Source: Prorocentrum cordatum
Taxonomy: Eukaryota; Sar; Dinophyceae; Prorocentrales; Prorocentraceae
Reading direction: 5' to 3'
Length of the DNA: 64,000 nt
Assembly (NCBI GenBank): GCA_963575745.1
Contig: CAUYUJ010015013.1
Coordinates: 90,642 to 154,641, forward strand
Made by a program: the position numbers and the translations under genes. The notes under the pieces are model-generated. The model had not been told where the DNA came from, did no database searches, and saw nothing but the letters and a program-made list of their open reading frames with translations. Numbering within the stretch: position 1 is the first letter of the stretch; every line of letters begins with the position of its first letter. Positions 1 to 10,870 of this stretch are shown piece after piece.

Positions 1-837
1 AGGCACCCTTTCCTGTCTGGCAGGGGCAGCCAACATCGGATGGGGAAGCCGGATGGGATCGGAAGGGGCGTCAGGTCAGGCCGCCCCAGAGCATGGTCCA
101 AATCGGATCGGATCAGATCGGCCGCGCCAAGGTGTACACCAGCGCCATGCAAACGTCGGGCCGCATCTGATCGAGCAGGGCTGAACCGATGGCGGATCGC
201 GCCGATCGAGCCGACGTGGACCCCGTGTCATGGCGACTGAGGTCCGCGCGGATGTCTCGAATCGGAGGTCCGAACGGATCTCCCGAGTCGGCGCTGGCGG
301 CGCCGGCAGCGGACCCAGGGCAGATCGAGGAAATCCGCGCGGAGCTCGTACACGTGTTCTTATTCGGCGTCTCGACATTGGATTGGGCGGAAGGGGGAGG
401 GGTCTGGTTCCAGACATCTGCTTCGTGCGACTGTTTGCAGCAGTGCGCCATATGGGGGAGAGGCTCCACCTGCTCGAGACAGGCGCCCCAAAGAGCCAAG
501 ATCCACTCCACCGGGGGGGGGATTGCGGGGTGCGAGGGCCCGCGCCGATCGGCAAACACAATGCAGAAGAACACGATCACCAGAAAAATCCGCGCGGAAC
601 TCCGAGAAATTATGTTTATGTAGTGTTTTGTTTCTTTGAGCAGGGACCGACCGTCCCGGCATTCCTATAGTCCTACCACGATATGCTCTTAGAACCCAAA
701 AATCCCACCAGCCCTCTGGGCGTAGGTGGTCTAGAGCAGATCCTCTTCCACCCCTCCCTCTTCCCCCTTGGGGAGGGGTTTACCCCTCCCCCTACCCCCT
801 CCCCTGGACCTGGACGGGGGGGGCCGCGGGTAGTTAG
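1..837. repeat. Dispersed repeat DNA rich in a GAATCGG/GATCGG motif
   Basis: No convincing gene. Positions 50-340 are rich in degenerate GATCGG, GAATCGG and CCGATC words. The stretch about 220-350 (AATCCGCGCGGAGCTC) and 585-622 (AATCCGCGCGGAACTC followed by TTATGTTTATG) matches the right end of a foldback family seen better at 23118-23279 and 33147-33286. Short reading frames overlap on both strands and read as arginine/proline-rich low complexity. Confidence 0.5.
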
Positions 838-1405
838 AGCGTCCAAGATGGCCCAAGACGGCTCCAAGAGCGCCTCAGAGAACCCAAGATGAGCTCCAAG
901 ATGGCTCAAGATAGCGCAAGATCGCTCACGATGGCTCCTAAGATGGTTCCAAGAAGCCCAAAGACGGCCCCAAGATAACTCCAAGTGGCCAAACAGCTCC
1001 CCAAGGAGGCCCCGAAGAGGCCAAAATCGTCCCAAAACCTAAGGAAAATCAATGATTTTTGCTTTCTCGCCTTTTCGCTTCCGATGGCCATCCGAGGCCT
1101 GGAGATGGCTCCAAGATGGCCCAAGAGGGCCCCAAGAGAGCCCCAAAAGAGCCCCAAGACGGCCCCAAGAGCGCCCAAGAGCACTCCAAGAGCGTTCCAA
1201 GAGGGGTCCAAGAGGCGATTTTAGGGGCTTCCGAGGGGGGGCGCTAATTAAACCCCCCCTCTTGTTTGATCGACTCCCTCCAAGATGGCCCCAAAAGCGC
1301 CCCGAAGGCTCCCCAGAGCGCCTCAAGAGGGTCCCAAGAGGCGCCCAAGATGCCCCAAGGCGCCCAAAAAGCCCTCCAAGAGGCCCTCAAAAGACCCCCA
1401 AGAAG
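838..1405. repeat. Degenerate CCAAGAnGGC tandem array
   Basis: A 10-15 bp motif of the type CCAAGATGGCC / CCCAAGAGG recurs dozens of times with changing spacing. Translated frames give repeats such as GPKRAPKEPQ that have no protein-like composition. The same motif, in the opposite orientation (CTTGGGGGCC), fills 28.4-31.1 kb and appears near 38.9, 47.8 and 48.5 kb. Confidence 0.7.
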
Positions 1406-1407
1406 CT

Positions 1408-1532
1408 CCTTCCCCTCCTCCTCCTCCTCCTCCGATTCTTCCTCCTTCTCCGTCCTCCTCCTCCTCCTCCTCCTCCTCCTCTTCCCCCTCCTCCTCCTCC
1501 GACGACGACGACGACGACGACTCCTCTTCCAT
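1408..1532. repeat. CTC/CTT and GAC trinucleotide microsatellite
   Basis: Mostly (CTC)n with a short (GAC)n run at about 1500-1520. The long frames across it are low-complexity poly-Ser/Pro/Leu or poly-Glu/Arg. From 1533 to 1867 I see no gene or repeat. Confidence 0.9.
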
Positions 1533-1867
1533 CCTCCCCCTCTCGGGGTCTGTGACAGCTTCCCCCGCCCTTTGTTATTCTGCATGCTCCCCGACTTCCC
1601 TGATCACCTCAACTCCCCTGAGCATCGTTTCTGGATGGGCTGGTGGGGATACGCGAAGCGTCAACAATGTTCTAAGAACAAAAACAAGATTCTTAGAACA
1701 TGAACCCGAGGTGTTAAACCAAGACAGACTCCGCCAGAAATGCACTAACATCTCGTGGGAACCACAAAAGGTTCCTGGAGCATCGTTTGGTGGGGATGTA
1801 GGCGTGCCAGGACGCTTCGGCACTGCTTGAACAAACATGTCTATGTCCTGCTTTGTTCCTCGGCGCC

Positions 1868-2080
1868 CCCCCCAGGAAGGCCCAGAATCGAATCGATAAG
1901 TCGGATCGGCGACCGAACTCAATCGGATCGGCGGAAGTCGGCAGCCGAATCGGGAAAAGTCGAATCGGCGGAAATCGGCAGTTTAGCAGGCCTCCATTGA
2001 AAAATCGGAGCCCAAATCGGAATCCAGAGTCGAATCGGATCGGAATCGGAAGCCACCGAAATCGAATCTAATCGAATCGG
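1868..2080 (+). repeat. Dispersed 'CAGAATCGAATCGATAAG' repeat, copy 1
   Basis: About 165 bp from 1868 align almost base for base with 38172-38330, including CAGAATCGAATCGATAAG, AATCGGCGGAAATCGGCAG, GGCCTCCATTGA and CGGAGCCCAAATCGGAATCC. It is therefore a dispersed family, built internally of degenerate GAATCGG words. Confidence 0.75.
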
Positions 2081-2112
2081 GGGGATCGAAATGACCCCTG
2101 CCCCCCCGTCCC

Positions 2113-2250
2113 CAGGGGGTCTTGGCAGTCTTGGCGGGCGCCACGTAGTGGAGGTTGGTGCCCTCGGGGTCGTCGCCCAGGTACCTGCCGGGAGCGGCGC
2201 GCGCGGCCCGGCCGCCGTCCTCGCGCTGCCGCGTGCTGCTCCCGAGGCCA
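2113..2250 (-). CDS. Possible isolated exon, unknown protein
   Basis: One minus-strand frame reads open through a non-repetitive segment. Its translation includes GRYLGDDPEGTNLHYVAPAK and TAKTPWGR, a composition that looks like ordinary protein rather than repeat. There is no start codon, the flanks are a GGA array and a dispersed repeat, and I recognise no family. It could be a terminal or internal exon of an otherwise unseen gene, or chance. Confidence 0.22.
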
Positions 2251-2280
2251 CACGCGCTCCGGTGCTCACCCTCCTCCCTG

Positions 2281-2427
2281 CTGGGGGGGGGGGGGGGAGG
2301 AGGGAGGAGGAGGAGGAGGAGGAGGAGGAGGAGGAGGAGGAGGAGAGGAGGAGGAGGAGGAGGAGGAGGAGGAGGAGGAGGAGGAGGAGGAGAGGAGGGA
2401 GGAGGAGGAGGAGGAGGAGGAGGAGGA
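2281..2427. repeat. (GGA)n microsatellite
   Basis: A G-run followed by near-continuous GGA/GAG repeats. It lies just beyond the 3' end of LINE A, which is transcribed from the minus strand. Confidence 0.95.
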
Positions 2428-2594
2428 CTATGCAGGACTATGCATGACGGGCGACAACGACAGTCGACGCCTAATATAATCAGGACCCCGCTGGATGGCG
2501 CTCGTGATCTTTTCTCGGCCTCCCGCAGGGCGTCGCATCACATTGCCATTTACGCCACCAGCGGGGCCCTCGAAACTGGGCAAAACCAGACGAG

Positions 2595-4268
2595 TTAGTA
2601 AGCGAATTGTGAGATCTCTGCATCTCGGACATGCTGCGGGGGCCCCCCCACGTGCGGGTATAAACCTCGGGCGATCCTCGCGAGATTTTGCGCACCCTTG
2701 GGGGAGGCCCTGCATCTTTCAACCAACCACCTTGGGTCGGACGTGGCGGTCTTGCCACACACAGTGCAAAACGTTAAACCAAAACGGCCCCAGAAGGAAA
2801 GCTTGTGGTTCGCACACAGCAACTTCCCCGCGACAGTCTGTGGGCCGTGGAGCGGTGAGATGCCCTGGCCACGGGGCTTGGGGCAACACCTAGAGAGGCA
2901 CCCAGAGCGAATGGACTCCCTGGTCTCGAATTGGGAGCAAACCGAACAGAAAAACTTAGAACCCACCTTCCGCCACTGATGCTCGCTGGCACGAAGACTC
3001 CTGGTCAGGATGGGGAGCCGCAGGACCCCAGGGGCCTCAGGTCGAGACGCGGTCCACGGATCGGCCAGGATGCTCGCGACAAGAGCTCTCCGAGCTCGAC
3101 GTCTGACCAGGGCAGCCTCGGCATCGCGGCGGTCGGTGTCGGGATTCGTGAGGCCGCAGCGCCTGCTCGCTTGGGCGCCTAGGCCCGCGAGTGCGTCAGC
3201 ACACGCGCTGCCAACGGCATATCGAAACGCTTCCTCGGAATTCACATCCCTAGCCTCGACATGGGCGGGGATCCAAACCACACGAATTACTCTGTCTCCT
3301 GCTGCCTCCAGGATCCTGGTCCAAAGGTCGAGGTTCGCAGGAGGGGTCGAAGAAGCGAGGAGGAGCGAAACTCCTTTGGACCAGGCCTGGGCCAGGGCCA
3401 GGTGGTCCGTCATATATCGGATGTTCCCTGGAATCTGTTCTACGGCGGCGAGACAGGCAGAGAGCTCGGCCCTCGGGACCGTCTGGGCCCTCCCACCAAG
3501 GGAAGACGAAAAACCGAAAATCGGGTCCAGGCTGCCAGGGGAAAGGGAAACAAATCCGAAACCAGCGCGTCTGCGGCGCCAGTCACTGCTATGCTCACCG
3601 CCCGACCCATCTCCAACGATCTCAGCAAACCCCTCCTCGTCACGTGGGATAGTCGAACGATCTCCGAAGCTGTTCGTGATGGGTGGGGTCTCGTCGAAGA
3701 CAGGTATGGTGTCGGCAGCCGCAGGGACGCCTCGAAGCCAGAGGGACGGGGAGGCCTCGAAATTGGCGAACGCCTGTGCGGTGAGGAATTCGCTGTCCGT
3801 GTAGTCGTCGTGGTCGCAGTTGGCAGCACATGCCCATATTCTGTGGAAGAGCGACTCATCCTGTTCTCCACACCTCGGGCATGTGGGGGAGACTTCGTAT
3901 CCTGCGGCCACCATTCGCGTACGTGTCCACTGGCCGCCTGTCGTGACCACCGTGTTGAGTGCGATCTCGCTGTGCTGCTCCCTCCTGGCGAGTCGGCGGT
4001 TCTCCTGCTTGATCGTGCTGAAGTCGCCTCCACTGTGTAGGTCATCACCTGCTTCGTGCATCGAAGCCCGAGTCCAGAGAACTCTGTCCACTGAGCTGTT
4101 GATGTCGTTGAAGATCTCTGAGTAGTCCGCATTCATCTTCTTGAAGTCCTCGTCTTCTCTTGCAGGAATGAGCCAGCTCTTACCTGCGTCCGTGTCCCAC
4201 TGGGTCGCCGCGATCGGGTCCCAGTTGAGCTCGGGGGGGGGTGGCAATAGTTGCCCCCACTGGACCAC
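2595..4268 (-). pseudogene. LINE A ORF2, zinc site and RNase H C-terminal part
   Basis: Continues ORF2 after the homopolymer shift. A CPRCG...H...C zinc site typical of LINE C-termini lies near residue 135 of this frame. RNase H1-type residues follow in order: EIVGDGSGG (Asp), AELSACLAAVE (Glu), YMTDHLALAQAW (Asp) and SACADALAGLGA (Asp). Toward the end there are further Cys pairs (FFCSVCSQF, FCTVCGKTA) that may form another zinc-binding module. The frame stops at 2595. RNase H would remove the RNA strand after first-strand synthesis. Confidence 0.83.
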
Positions 4269-6504
4269 GGACGATCCTCCACTTGCGTTGGCCAGCCTTG
4301 CGCATGCGGTCGAGGATCTTGTCCCAGGATTGCCGAATCCTGTCGTGGATGCCTGGGCACTGGTGCCACATGGTCAGCCACGCTGCGATCTGCTGACGCC
4401 TGATGCGCTTGGCAGGGTCGTCGCCCCCGTACTCGATGGCCAGCGCCGACGTCAAGCATCTTCCTGGTCCCACGCCAGGCGCGGCTGCAGCAGCTTGGCG
4501 TCGGAGGCGCAGCACTTCATATTCAGGGAGCCCGTGATGCTGATGTGAGTAAGTGCCAGACGGCATGGCACCTGTACTCCATAGGCCGTGCGATTCTCTC
4601 TTTAATCGGGCGATTCTCCTGATTCTGTGAATGGCTGCCGACCGTCTGCAAGCCTTCATCATTCTCCTTCGTGCTGTGGCCCTGGCGCGAGCCCGTCCTG
4701 ATGCGACGTCGGCCCCCAAGTCTGTGGCAGCCTGGGCCGAGGTTGCCCGAATGCCCTTTCTCCGAAGTGATCGGGCCACTTTGTTGGCGATACTGCTCGT
4801 GCTGGCGACAGCGACCGTCTTGGGGCTGATCGTGAGGCCCTCGTGTTGCATGTCGTGGCCGATGGAGGCGCCAGCTTGGACCAGTGTGGTCTCGACGTTG
4901 TAGGCCGTGCCCTCGCTGCGAATGATCGTGTCGTCCACGAAAGTCTTCATCATGATGTTGAACTGGTACTTGTCATGAGCCCGCTGGGGGATGGGGCCCA
5001 ATAGTACCTTTGCTAATTTGCCGCCGTGTGGAGAACCTGCCACCAGTGACTTCTCGATCTTGATCGGCCTGCTGATCCACTGGCGCTCCTTGAGGTACCT
5101 GGGGGCAAGGAATATCTGTAGTTCCATCGCGAGAATGACTGCGGGGAAGCCCTGCCTGAGTCCAGCTTGGCAGAGCTTTGCGATGGAGATGCTGTCGTAG
5201 AACTTCTCCAAATCTAGAAGGATGGTCGCACAACTGATGCCCATGGTGAAGCAGCACTCGTCCATGCAGGCTCTCGCCAGCGAGGCTTGCAGCGGGCTGC
5301 TCCCTTTGATGGCCGTGTCCCAGACTTCGCCAAGCTTGTCGCTCCACCTCTCGCTCAACGGGTAGCGGAGCTTGGACCAAACCTTCACCGTATATGGAAG
5401 CAATCCCAGGATCCTGTCGCCTCCCTTGGGCTTGGGGGCGACCGCGCCTATGACCGTGAATATCTGGTGGGGCCACATGAGGTGGTGCTCGCAAAGATTG
5501 AGGACCTCCACCATCTGCCTACGTCCTGGATCTGGGAGTCGTTGCACCTCCAGCGGGCCGAGGTTGTCGATTCCTCTGGCCTTCTTCGGGTTCTGCTTCG
5601 CCAACAAGTGGTCCAATTGCTCCAGCTCGATCGGGTGCACGTCCTCCCTCTTGGCTTGCTCCGTGACATACTTGAGGCCATCGAGGACACTCCTGTGGTC
5701 GGAGCTGGGGTCGGACCAGATGTTCTCCCAGAAGTCGGCTCTGCGATCCATGATCTCGCACGGTGTGGCGTAGGTGCTGCCCTCGTCACCGAAGTGCTCG
5801 TCTCGTCGAGTGGTAGCTGGCTTCACATGTCGGTGTAACGCACCTGGAGCCTGCTTCCACATGCGTGTGACCCAGCTTGCAAAAGCCCGCCTGCCGTTGG
5901 CGAGTCCAGTACCCACAGCACGGGCTTGAAACCTCAGGCCGATCTCTAGGAGGGCCTGCAGCGAGTCGATGTTCTGTCCGTCTAAGTCGGCGATGGCCTT
6001 GGTCCAGTCCTCAAGGGCCCTCTTGTCACCTGGGTCGTTGTACTTGTCAAGGAAGTTGTTCTCGGTGGCAATGTGTAGCAGCTCCTGCATTTTTATTGCC
6101 ATGCGCTTGTAGTCCTGCTCTGCGAACTTGCGCCTCATTAACTGATATCTGGATATGATCGTCGTTGCCAGATGCCACCATTCCAAGATCGGGCCCCGCA
6201 TATGTGCACGGGCTGGTGTGGCACGGGTCCTTCGCCAAGTGATCCCATGCTCTCTGGCTCTGCCTTCATACTTTTTCCAATCGGACCCGGGAATGTTGTG
6301 GTGCTTAAGCGTGGCCTTCTTAACTGTCTGCACCCAGTCGCCGAACGCCTTGGCGACCTTCTTCTGCGCCTCAGTGTCACGGGTCAGCAGGAAGTGGGAG
6401 GAGGGGGAGTTGTCCTGATCGGCGTTCGACTCCTTCCTCGCGCGTTTGCCCTTGTCCTCTCCCAAATCCTGCCACCGTGGCGGCTGCCGAGTGCCACGCC
6501 TCAA
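4180..6504 (-). pseudogene. LINE A ORF2, reverse transcriptase part
   Basis: Reverse transcriptase of non-LTR type. Visible motifs are IGAVAPKPKGGDRILGLLPY (RT2-like), TILLDLEKFYDSIS (motif A Asp), AGSPHGGKLAK (motif B) and FVDDTI (motif C, catalytic Asp pair, codons about 4930-4941). Thumb and linker follow. The frame has no authentic start of its own, since it should continue from the endonuclease. It ends at 4180, but the natural reading moves into the next frame (WGQLLPPPPELNWDPIAATQ) at a G/C homopolymer at about 4219-4228, which suggests a one-base indel. The catalytic residues are preserved. Confidence 0.85.
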
Positions 6505-7615
6505 TCGGTATGTCGAAGGTGACCGAGTCGTTGCTGTGTATGTCCTCCGTGATCGGCCAGCTGTGGAGCTCTTCGTAGGCGTCCTGTAGCTCCTCCTGGA
6601 GTCTGGCCTTTGCCCGCTGGTGCCGCTCGGCTAGCAACTTCTGGCGCTTGCTGTTCGGGTCCGCTTTCTTGGCTGGTCGTCCCGCCGACGGGAACTGCTT
6701 GGGTATACACATAGCTCTGTGCCACCAGTGCTGCTTCCCCGCGCGCATGGAAAGCAATAAGCCCACGTGGGTCTTCCAGGGGACCTCGGGGACGGCTTCG
6801 AGCTTGAGGGAGCCGCCGAAACCGCTCTTGCAGATCCCGTAGTCAATGAGGGACCCGCGCCCCAAGTTGCAGGTGGTCTTCGTGTTCTCTGGGAGGATAA
6901 GCTGGCCGCCGATCTTGCGCAGCCACTTGGTTCCATCCCATGCCTCTGGTGGGTTGTTCCAGTCGGCGAGGACAACCCACGGGTCGGATATCGTATTGAT
7001 GAAGCTGGCTAACCTGATCATCATCTTCTCGCTGGGGCCCTTGAAGCCGTGCTTCGGCTGCATGTGCGCGGAGATGACGACAATGTTGCCAGCCTTCGTG
7101 TGCCACGTCGTAGGGCAGAATCCTTGGAAGGGGTCGACTGCGGACCGTTCGATCTCGTGCTTGCGCCACCCCTCGAACGTCGCGGTGGCCAGTGAACGCT
7201 TGGATCTGATAGCTTCGCCGCCCGTCGTGCCTTCAGCAGCTCTGCCCGACGGCACTGCGGCGGTGACGGCGGCCTTCCAGCCGTCTTTGCTGATCTTCTC
7301 TGTGAAGTCCAGGACCTTCACGCCTCGCAGGTGCATCTCCGCGAAGCCTATGACATCGCGCTGCTCCGCCTGGGCTTCCATGAACCCCTCCGCCTGCGGG
7401 CCCCACTCCGAGATGTTCGAGAAGAAGTACGTCGCATCGTAGTTCTCTGGAACGGGGGCACGAGTGCACGACAGGCCGCATGGTGGGAGGGAAGGCTGAA
7501 GGGCGTCACCTGGCCTCGGGTGGCCTCCTCCTCCCAGGCCGATGGGTCGGTCACCCTCGCTGCGCGGCCGCAGCTGCAGCTCTGGGCGCGCCGTCACGAG
7601 AGCTCCTAGCACCAT
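6377..7615 (-). pseudogene. LINE A ORF2, endonuclease (APE/EEP) part
   Basis: The frame is open from well upstream. The ATG at 7615 is chosen because it precedes the endonuclease domain and overlaps ORF1's end. Endonuclease/exonuclease/phosphatase-fold motifs appear in order: VIGFAEMHL (catalytic Glu), GNIVVISAHMQP, WVVLADWNNPP (the Asp-x-Asn motif), SLIDYGICKSG and KTHVGL (terminal His). This domain would nick target DNA to prime reverse transcription. A basic linker follows, and the frame then ends at 6377 while the RT continues in another frame, so the two parts are joined by a frameshift somewhere between about 6380 and 6504. Confidence 0.8.
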
Positions 7616-8597
7616 TGCCAGTGCCCAGGGGAGGGAAGTCGCCCATGTTGGCCAGCGTGGCCTCCCTGGCGCTCGCGATCTTGGCGGCGATGTCACTCTC
7701 TGAGACGGCGATGGTGGGGCCGTCCTCCGCAGCAGGTGCCTGGTCTTCGTCAGGGCCTTCAGCTTCTGCTGCGCCAGGACCAGGGACGGGACCGTCCTGA
7801 CCACGCTGCCGTTTCGCTGGGGCTGCCCGGATCTCCTTGACGCTCTTGAGCGCCTCCTGCATCGTCTTCTGGAGGTCCTCCACCTTCTTGCAGTGCTCCT
7901 CCACCTGCTTCTGGATGGCCTTGAGCTGGGCCTTCTGCGCGTCATCGAACTCGTCGCTGGTAGCGAAGTCGAACTCATCCATCGCGAGGTATATCTTCTT
8001 GCCGTCCGCAGTGTAGCCGTCCTGCGTCTTGGCGACACCCGTGGAGTCTGCGAGGGCCTTGACCGCCAAAGTGTGGGCCCGTTTTGCGGAGAGGGTCTCC
8101 TCCGCCGTCTGGTGGAGCCACAGCTTGGCCTCGTGGAGAGCCGTCTCGAGCTTGATGACGTCTGCCGAGGCCTTCTGAAGCGCCGCCTCCTTCTTCTCCA
8201 GGGTCTGGCTGCAGCGGTCGACCTCCTGGTTGGGCGATACTGGCTTTGCCTTGCTCGCCTTGAAGGAGTTGTCAGCCTGGCGGAACACGTCGGCGTGCTC
8301 TGCGAGGGCGGGGACATTCGAGAGGATGTTGAGCATCTGCGAGATGTCGGGCTCCTTGGACCACGGGTGCGTGCCTTTGCCGCTGCCGTAGTACCACGCC
8401 GACTTGTCCTCGCCCTTGCCGCCCTTGTAGCTGTGGATGCCTTTCTTATCTTTGCCGTTGCCTTTCGCCGCTGCAGCGTCAGGCTTGAAGAGTGTGACCT
8501 GCTCCCCGCACTTGCCACAGAATCCGCCGTTGTGCAGCAGGCGGAAGTTGTATGTCCAGTTGCCGCAGGCACACCAGGATAATGGGCGCGGCGCCAT
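7551..8597 (-). CDS. LINE A ORF1: zinc-ribbon, coiled-coil nucleic-acid-binding protein
   Basis: Intact 348-codon frame starting at an ATG (MAPRPLSWCACGNW). Residues 9-30 hold a CxC...CxxC zinc-ribbon-like cluster (C9, C11, C27, C30). A Lys/Gly-rich linker follows, then two predicted coiled-coil stretches at about 126-172 and 222-255 (for example KAIQKQVEEHCKKVEDLQK), and an acidic/Ala-rich tail. By position and make-up it is the ORF1 of the retrotransposon, expected to bind element RNA and form the RNP. Its 3' end overlaps the likely ORF2 start (ATG at 7615) by about 65 bases in another frame. Confidence 0.75.
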   Translation of the reverse strand: MAPRPLSWCACGNWTYNFRLLHNGGFCGKCGEQVTLFKPDAAAAKGNGKDKKGIHSYKGGKGEDKSAWYYGSGKGTHPWSKEPDISQMLNILSNVPALAEHADVFRQADNSFKASKAKPVSPNQEVDRCSQTLEKKEAALQKASADVIKLETALHEAKLWLHQTAEETLSAKRAHTLAVKALADSTGVAKTQDGYTADGKKIYLAMDEFDFATSDEFDDAQKAQLKAIQKQVEEHCKKVEDLQKTMQEALKSVKEIRAAPAKRQRGQDGPVPGPGAAEAEGPDEDQAPAAEDGPTIAVSESDIAAKIASAREATLANMGDFPPLGTGNGARSSRDGAPRAAAAAAQRG

Positions 8598-8757
8598 GAC
8601 TGCTTGACAGGTCGATAGGGAGCTCTAACCCTAGCTGCGCTGACAGCTGGGCGGTGCGATTCTCCCGAAATCACCGAGAACACAGTGCTGCTCTGGCAGC
8701 TCAGATTTTGGCACGGAGGCGCGGAGCCCCCGAGTGCGGGCATCTTGAGCCGAAGTG

Positions 8758-8948
8758 GCTACGGAGGAGGAGGAGGAGGAGGAGGAGGAGGAGGGAGAAG
8801 GGAGGAGGGCGATGAGGAGGGAGGGGAGGAGGGAGGAGGAGGGAGGGGGGAGGAGGAGGGAGGCGGACGAGGAGGAGGGGGGAGGAGGAAGGACGGAGGA
8901 GGACGAGGGAGGGAGGGAGGGAGGGAGGGAGGGAGGAGGGTGGAGCGG
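8758..8948. repeat. (GGA)n / (GGGA)n microsatellite
   Basis: GGA repeats passing into GGGA repeats near 8910-8938, next to the 5' end of LINE A. Confidence 0.95.
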
Positions 8949-9554
8949 ACGCCATGGCGAGGCCCTCTCTCCTTCTCTCCTCCCTCAGCCAGCCGTGTCT
9001 GCACCGCGAGAATCCGGGCCATCTCCTCCCTCCTTCCTGCCACTGCCCTTCCGCTCGGCCACATGCCAGTGTGACCCTAGAGGCACGCGTGGCCGCTGGT
9101 GTGCACGCCTCACCGACCGCTGGAAGGCGTGCTGCGCGAAAGGATCATTAGCGGCCTCTGCGTGCTTGGGTTCTCCTCCTCCTCCTCCTCCTCCTCCTCC
9201 TCCTCCTCCTCCTTCTCCTCCTCATCCTCCGCTTCCTCCCCCCACTCCTAGCCCTTTCGATCAGGGTCGGCGGCACCGGCCGTCAGGCCTCTCCAATAAT
9301 TAGCGGCCTCTGCGTGCCTGGGTTCGGCCTTCTGCATCTCCCGAGAGGCGCGCGCACCGAGAGCAGACCCCGGCGAAAGGTCGCACGCGCCTACGTGTAG
9401 CCGGCCGATCGTCCTCCCCGGGACTCTCCCTTCTCACTGCGGCTGCTCTCGACGGCGGGGCTCAGCTTGTCAATCTCCTCGTGCTCTTCCTGCGGCGCCT
9501 CCTCGGTCTTCTCGCCATCGTGGACGCTCGAGTCCGGAGGCACCCCCGCGAACT
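8949..9554. other. No gene recognised; short (CTC)n at 9175-9225
   Basis: Mixed sequence. After the CTC array, 9262-9293 carries CAGGGTCGGCGGCACC followed by GGCCGTCAGGCCT. The same words follow another CTC array at 17941-17970, so this is a dispersed repeat boundary. The phrase AGCGGCCTCTGCGTGC occurs twice, at 9150 and 9302. Confidence 0.4.
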
Positions 9555-9971
9555 TCACGACCTCATCCAATCATCATCGTGGTATGCGGAGCCTCGTCTG
9601 TCTGTGCTGGAGCCTGCGTCGCGTGGGCCGGGCGCTCTGCCAAAAGGAACCTCTCCAATCTCGATGGCCTCCTTACTCCCTGCCTTGTTCTGGCTTTTCT
9701 TGACCGCGTCGATGCTGACGCTGAGGGCTGGCTCTAGAGCGCCCAGCAACTTGTCCGCCACAGGCGTGAGGTGGTTCTCGAAAGCCGACTGCACCAGGCC
9801 GTACTCCCGGCTGTTGAGCTCCCAGTAGTGGCTGCATGGGCCGTCAGCGTAGAACAGCGGCACGCATCTAGGGAATCTCAATAACAATGTGATTAGTTCC
9901 ATGTTCTGGTCCTGGACTGCGATCAGGGAGAACTCCATCATCGCAAACTGCCGCGCCAGCAGCAGCAACAA
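9555..9971 (-). CDS. Possible exon of an unknown protein
   Basis: An open minus-strand stretch whose translation has ordinary protein composition, for example MELITLLLRFPRCVPLFYAD, SREYGLVQSAFENHLTPVAD and KLLGALEPALSVSIDAVKKS. It does not begin with ATG (the frame opens at TTG), so it would be an internal or 3' part of a spliced gene. No family recognised and no clear partner exons nearby. It could be a decayed fragment. Confidence 0.33.
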   Translation of the reverse strand: MLLLLARQFAMMEFSLIAVQDQNMELITLLLRFPRCVPLFYADGPCSHYWELNSREYGLVQSAFENHLTPVADKLLGALEPALSVSIDAVKKSQNKAGSKEAIEIGEVPFGRAPGPRDAGSSTDRRGSAYHDDDWMRS

Positions 9972-9974
9972 ATG

Positions 9975-10500
9975 GCGGAGGCCCGCATTGCAGTGTGGCG
10001 AACAGCTTCAGGCCGGAACACTGCGCCCGACGTGCCGCAGATCGCTGGAGAACTCTCCGTCGCGCCGTCGATTACGTTGTGCGTGAGGCGGTCACCAAGC
10101 AGGCGGCACGCTCCATGACGCACATTGGCTGGCGGGCGGAGGAGCTGGGGACTGGGGCAGGGCCAGCTGGCCACGCGAGCCAAGATGTTGCTCGAGCCAC
10201 GGAGGAGGAGGAGACGGAGGAGAAGGAGGAGGAGCAGCAGGAGGGCAGGAGAATGAGGAGGGTACCGCCCCCCCAAGACCTTTCCTGGAGCGCGCTACGA
10301 CCAGGACTGCGAGGCGGACCTGGTCGGGGCGGCGATCTCCCCTGGGGACAGACCAACACACTCCTCCTCTTTCCATTCTTTTCCAGAATAAACTAATACA
10401 TAACTCTTCCCTGTCGCACCCCGAGGCCGGTCGAAACCGTGGACTGGGCGCTTCGCATGAGAATTCCTTTCCGTTTGTGACCCTGGAGCTTCGAAATTGA
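9975..10500. other. No gene recognised
   Basis: Mixed non-repetitive sequence with a short GGA-rich patch at 10200-10245. Overlapping short frames on both strands show no recognisable domains. Confidence 0.35.
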
Positions 10501-10519
10501 CAACAGTTCCACCGATGGA

Positions 10520-10870
10520 GGGCGGGTGGTTTTGGCGGGGGCTTTGCGGATTGAGGGCGGATGGTTTTCAAAATGCGTGTCTCGCCCTAGCGCCACGTAC
10601 ACTCGTTTTAGCAATGTGCAGAAGTTCCACGGACTGCGGACGTGCCGTTTTCAAAAATGCGACTCTCGCCTGAACGCCGCGCGCATGCGTCTAAAGCATG
10701 TGCAGGAGCTTCACGGATTGAGGGCGGTTCGTTCTCAAACTGTGGCTCTCGCCTTAAAACGCCACGCCCGTTCGTCTCAACCGTTTGCAAGAGATTCGTG
10801 TATCGAGCGCGGTTCCTGTTCAAACTGTGGTTCCCGCCGTAACGCCTCGCACCTTCGTCCTACAAGCTAG
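10520..10870 (+). repeat. ~83-bp degenerate tandem array
   Basis: Four diverged units start with the same landmark (TTTTCAAAATGCG, TTCTCAAACTGTGGCTCTCGCC and similar) at about 10560, 10642, 10724 and 10808, giving a spacing of 82-85 bp. The plus strand is open over 114 codons across it, but that looks like a by-product of the repeat. The next 280 bp (10870-11150) contain a weaker duplication around CACGATTCAGGG and CGCGATTCAGGG. Confidence 0.6.

Larger units (their letters stand above)
2428..8745 (-). mobile_element. LINE A: non-LTR retrotransposon with ORF1, endonuclease, RT and RNase H
   Basis: Read on the minus strand, the order is ORF1 (zinc ribbon and coiled coil), APE-like endonuclease, reverse transcriptase, CCHC-like zinc site, RNase H and a C-terminal Cys cluster. 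That is the layout of LINE-type elements of the RNase-H-bearing clades. The coding part spans 8597 to 2595. ORF2 is spread over three frames, with shifts near 6400-6500 and at a C/G homopolymer at about 4219-4228, so this copy is probably dead. Element ends are not certain: both sides run into GGA/CTC microsatellites (2281-2427 and 8760-8950) and I found no target-site duplication. Confidence 0.9.
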
